7,047 bases of DNA, from contig FR889456.1 of NCBI GenBank assembly GCA_000432895.1, forward strand, positions 26,435-33,481. Direction: 5' to 3'. Numbering within the stretch: the stretch's first letter is position 1; each line of letters starts with the position of its first letter. The notes under the pieces are model-generated. The model had not been told where the DNA came from. It ran no database searches and saw only the letters and a list, made by a program, of their open reading frames with translations. A program made the translations under genes and the position numbers. This DNA comes from Firmicutes bacterium CAG:449. Its GTDB lineage: Bacteria > Bacillota_I > Bacilli_A > RFN20 > CAG-449. Shown here one piece after another: positions 6,206 through 7,047 of this stretch.

Positions 6206-7047
6206 TTACCATTCATAATCTTCATCTATTTCATATATCCATTTTAAATCAAAGATTATTTGAACTTTAGAAATATCAAAATATGTCTCTAATTCATGTT
6301 TTAAATCTTTTAGATATTTTTCCATTATATATGAATAACTTCTTTTTTTAATTTCATCATATAAATCAATTAAAACATCTTTACGATGACATAGATCAGT
6401 TGGACCTTCTGTATATGCTTTAGCGTCCGCTATAAAAACTAAAACATTATTTTTTAAGTCACTTTTGATATAACTAAATTTAAAATTTGAATATTCTGCA
6501 TGATAGTGAATTTTATAACAATAAATCATTTTTCCTTTGTAAAATTCATAAAAGCCCTGATAACCATGATAATGTTCAGTGAAATAAATTATGTATCGAT
6601 AAATATTATCTAAAGAATTTTCTTCTTTTATTGAAGAAAGTAATTCTTCTTTTTTATTGTCTTTAATTGATATACCTTTAAAGCAAAAAAATCGTTCAAT
6701 TTTTTTTATAACTTCCATTTTTGGCTTATCTAAATTTTCTTCAACATATTTCAAAGCATAAATTAAATCGCTACTCGAGACATTAATATCACTATTAAGA
6801 ATACAACGATTATCTTCATCAAATCTATAGTGCACACTATCTGTGTCAATAAGTGTTTTAATAGCAATAATAAATGCAATTTCATTATTATAACTTACAA
6901 AAGGCTTTTCTTTAATTATGGTATAAAAAATACTACTAGCATTTAAAGCAGTGTTTACTTCATCACATTTTAAATATGAGTCAGTAATTAATTGTTCAAA
7001 ATTATCTATTTTTAACTCACCAAAATCTTCTGGTAAATTATTTTCTT
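6206..7047 (-). CDS. Soluble protein of unknown function, partial (5' end beyond the right edge)
   Basis: The frame is open from the right edge to the TAA at 6206, giving 279 codons in the window. The first start-like codon from an ORF caller, a GTG at 6835, is internal: 70 further codons upstream are open with the same composition (PEDFGELKIDNFEQLITDSY, then AFIIAIKTLIDTDS) and that GTG has no ribosome site. I do not recognise the family. The protein has no membrane segment or signal visible. It is rich in charged and aromatic residues, with a His/Tyr-rich stretch (YFTEHYHGYQGFYEFYKG) followed by a segment containing VFIADAKAYTEGPTDLCHRK, and ends in an acidic tail (YEIDEDYEW). No catalytic motif can be named. 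No clear terminator follows, so read-through into the membrane operon is possible. Confidence 0.75.
   Translation of the reverse strand, partial: ENNLPEDFGELKIDNFEQLITDSYLKCDEVNTALNASSIFYTIIKEKPFVSYNNEIAFIIAIKTLIDTDSVHYRFDEDNRCILNSDINVSSSDLIYALKYVEENLDKPKMEVIKKIERFFCFKGISIKDNKKEELLSSIKEENSLDNIYRYIIYFTEHYHGYQGFYEFYKGKMIYCYKIHYHAEYSNFKFSYIKSDLKNNVLVFIADAKAYTEGPTDLCHRKDVLIDLYDEIKKRSYSYIMEKYLKDLKHELETYFDISKVQIIFDLKWIYEIDEDYEW

Noticed and set aside
6835..6835. GTG at 6835 as the true start of the right-edge gene
   Set aside because: No ribosome site precedes it and the frame stays open with coding-like composition to the window edge.
1..7047. Mycoplasma-type genetic code (UGA read as Trp)
   Set aside because: The tryptophans examined are all TGG and the long frames contain no in-frame TGA, so the standard bacterial code fits.

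Overview
The window is very A+T-rich and every gene I can support lies on the minus strand, so genes are read from right to left. SD-type ribosome sites, lipoprotein signal peptides, a LacI-type repressor and low G+C point to a Bacillota-type bacterium, plausibly a gut or host-associated Bacilli/Erysipelotrichia/Acholeplasma-like lineage. That placement is inference. Every tryptophan codon I checked is TGG and all five visible stops are TAA, so I see no sign of the Mycoplasma UGA=Trp code.

Right part (4744-7047): a soluble protein of unknown function enters from the right edge with its start outside the window. After 101 bases containing a good sigma-A-like promoter comes a two-gene unit: a 145-residue multi-spanning membrane protein and a 304-residue protein with two N-terminal membrane segments that resembles the DUF3137 group. 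This unit ends at an 11-bp perfect hairpin with a T-run.

Middle (3678-4743): a LacI-family repressor gene whose likely promoter is embedded in that hairpin. Its predicted start point falls on the A of the ATG and no Shine-Dalgarno is present, so the mRNA may be leaderless. Immediately downstream is a promoter with an exact TATAAT, whose -35/-10 spacer is filled by a perfect 18-bp palindrome with a central CpG (TACATTACCGGTAATGTA), the expected form of a LacI-family operator.

Left part (1-3677): the controlled unit encodes two predicted lipoproteins. The first is a GH31 glycoside hydrolase with both catalytic aspartates and a PA14 domain inserted in its C-terminal beta region. The second, 13 bases downstream with its ribosome site abutting the GH31 stop codon, has a Big2-like domain and carboxypeptidase-regulatory-like beta-sandwich repeats and runs off the left edge. 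The simplest reading is a sugar-responsive surface module: the repressor senses a sugar, the GH31 lipoprotein trims an alpha-linked glycan at the cell surface, and the multi-domain lipoprotein acts as an adhesive or scaffolding partner. No transporter or intracellular sugar-catabolism gene is in the window, and the substrate is not determined by the sequence. No stretch of 300 bases lacks a gene, and I found no RNA gene, CRISPR array or insertion sequence.
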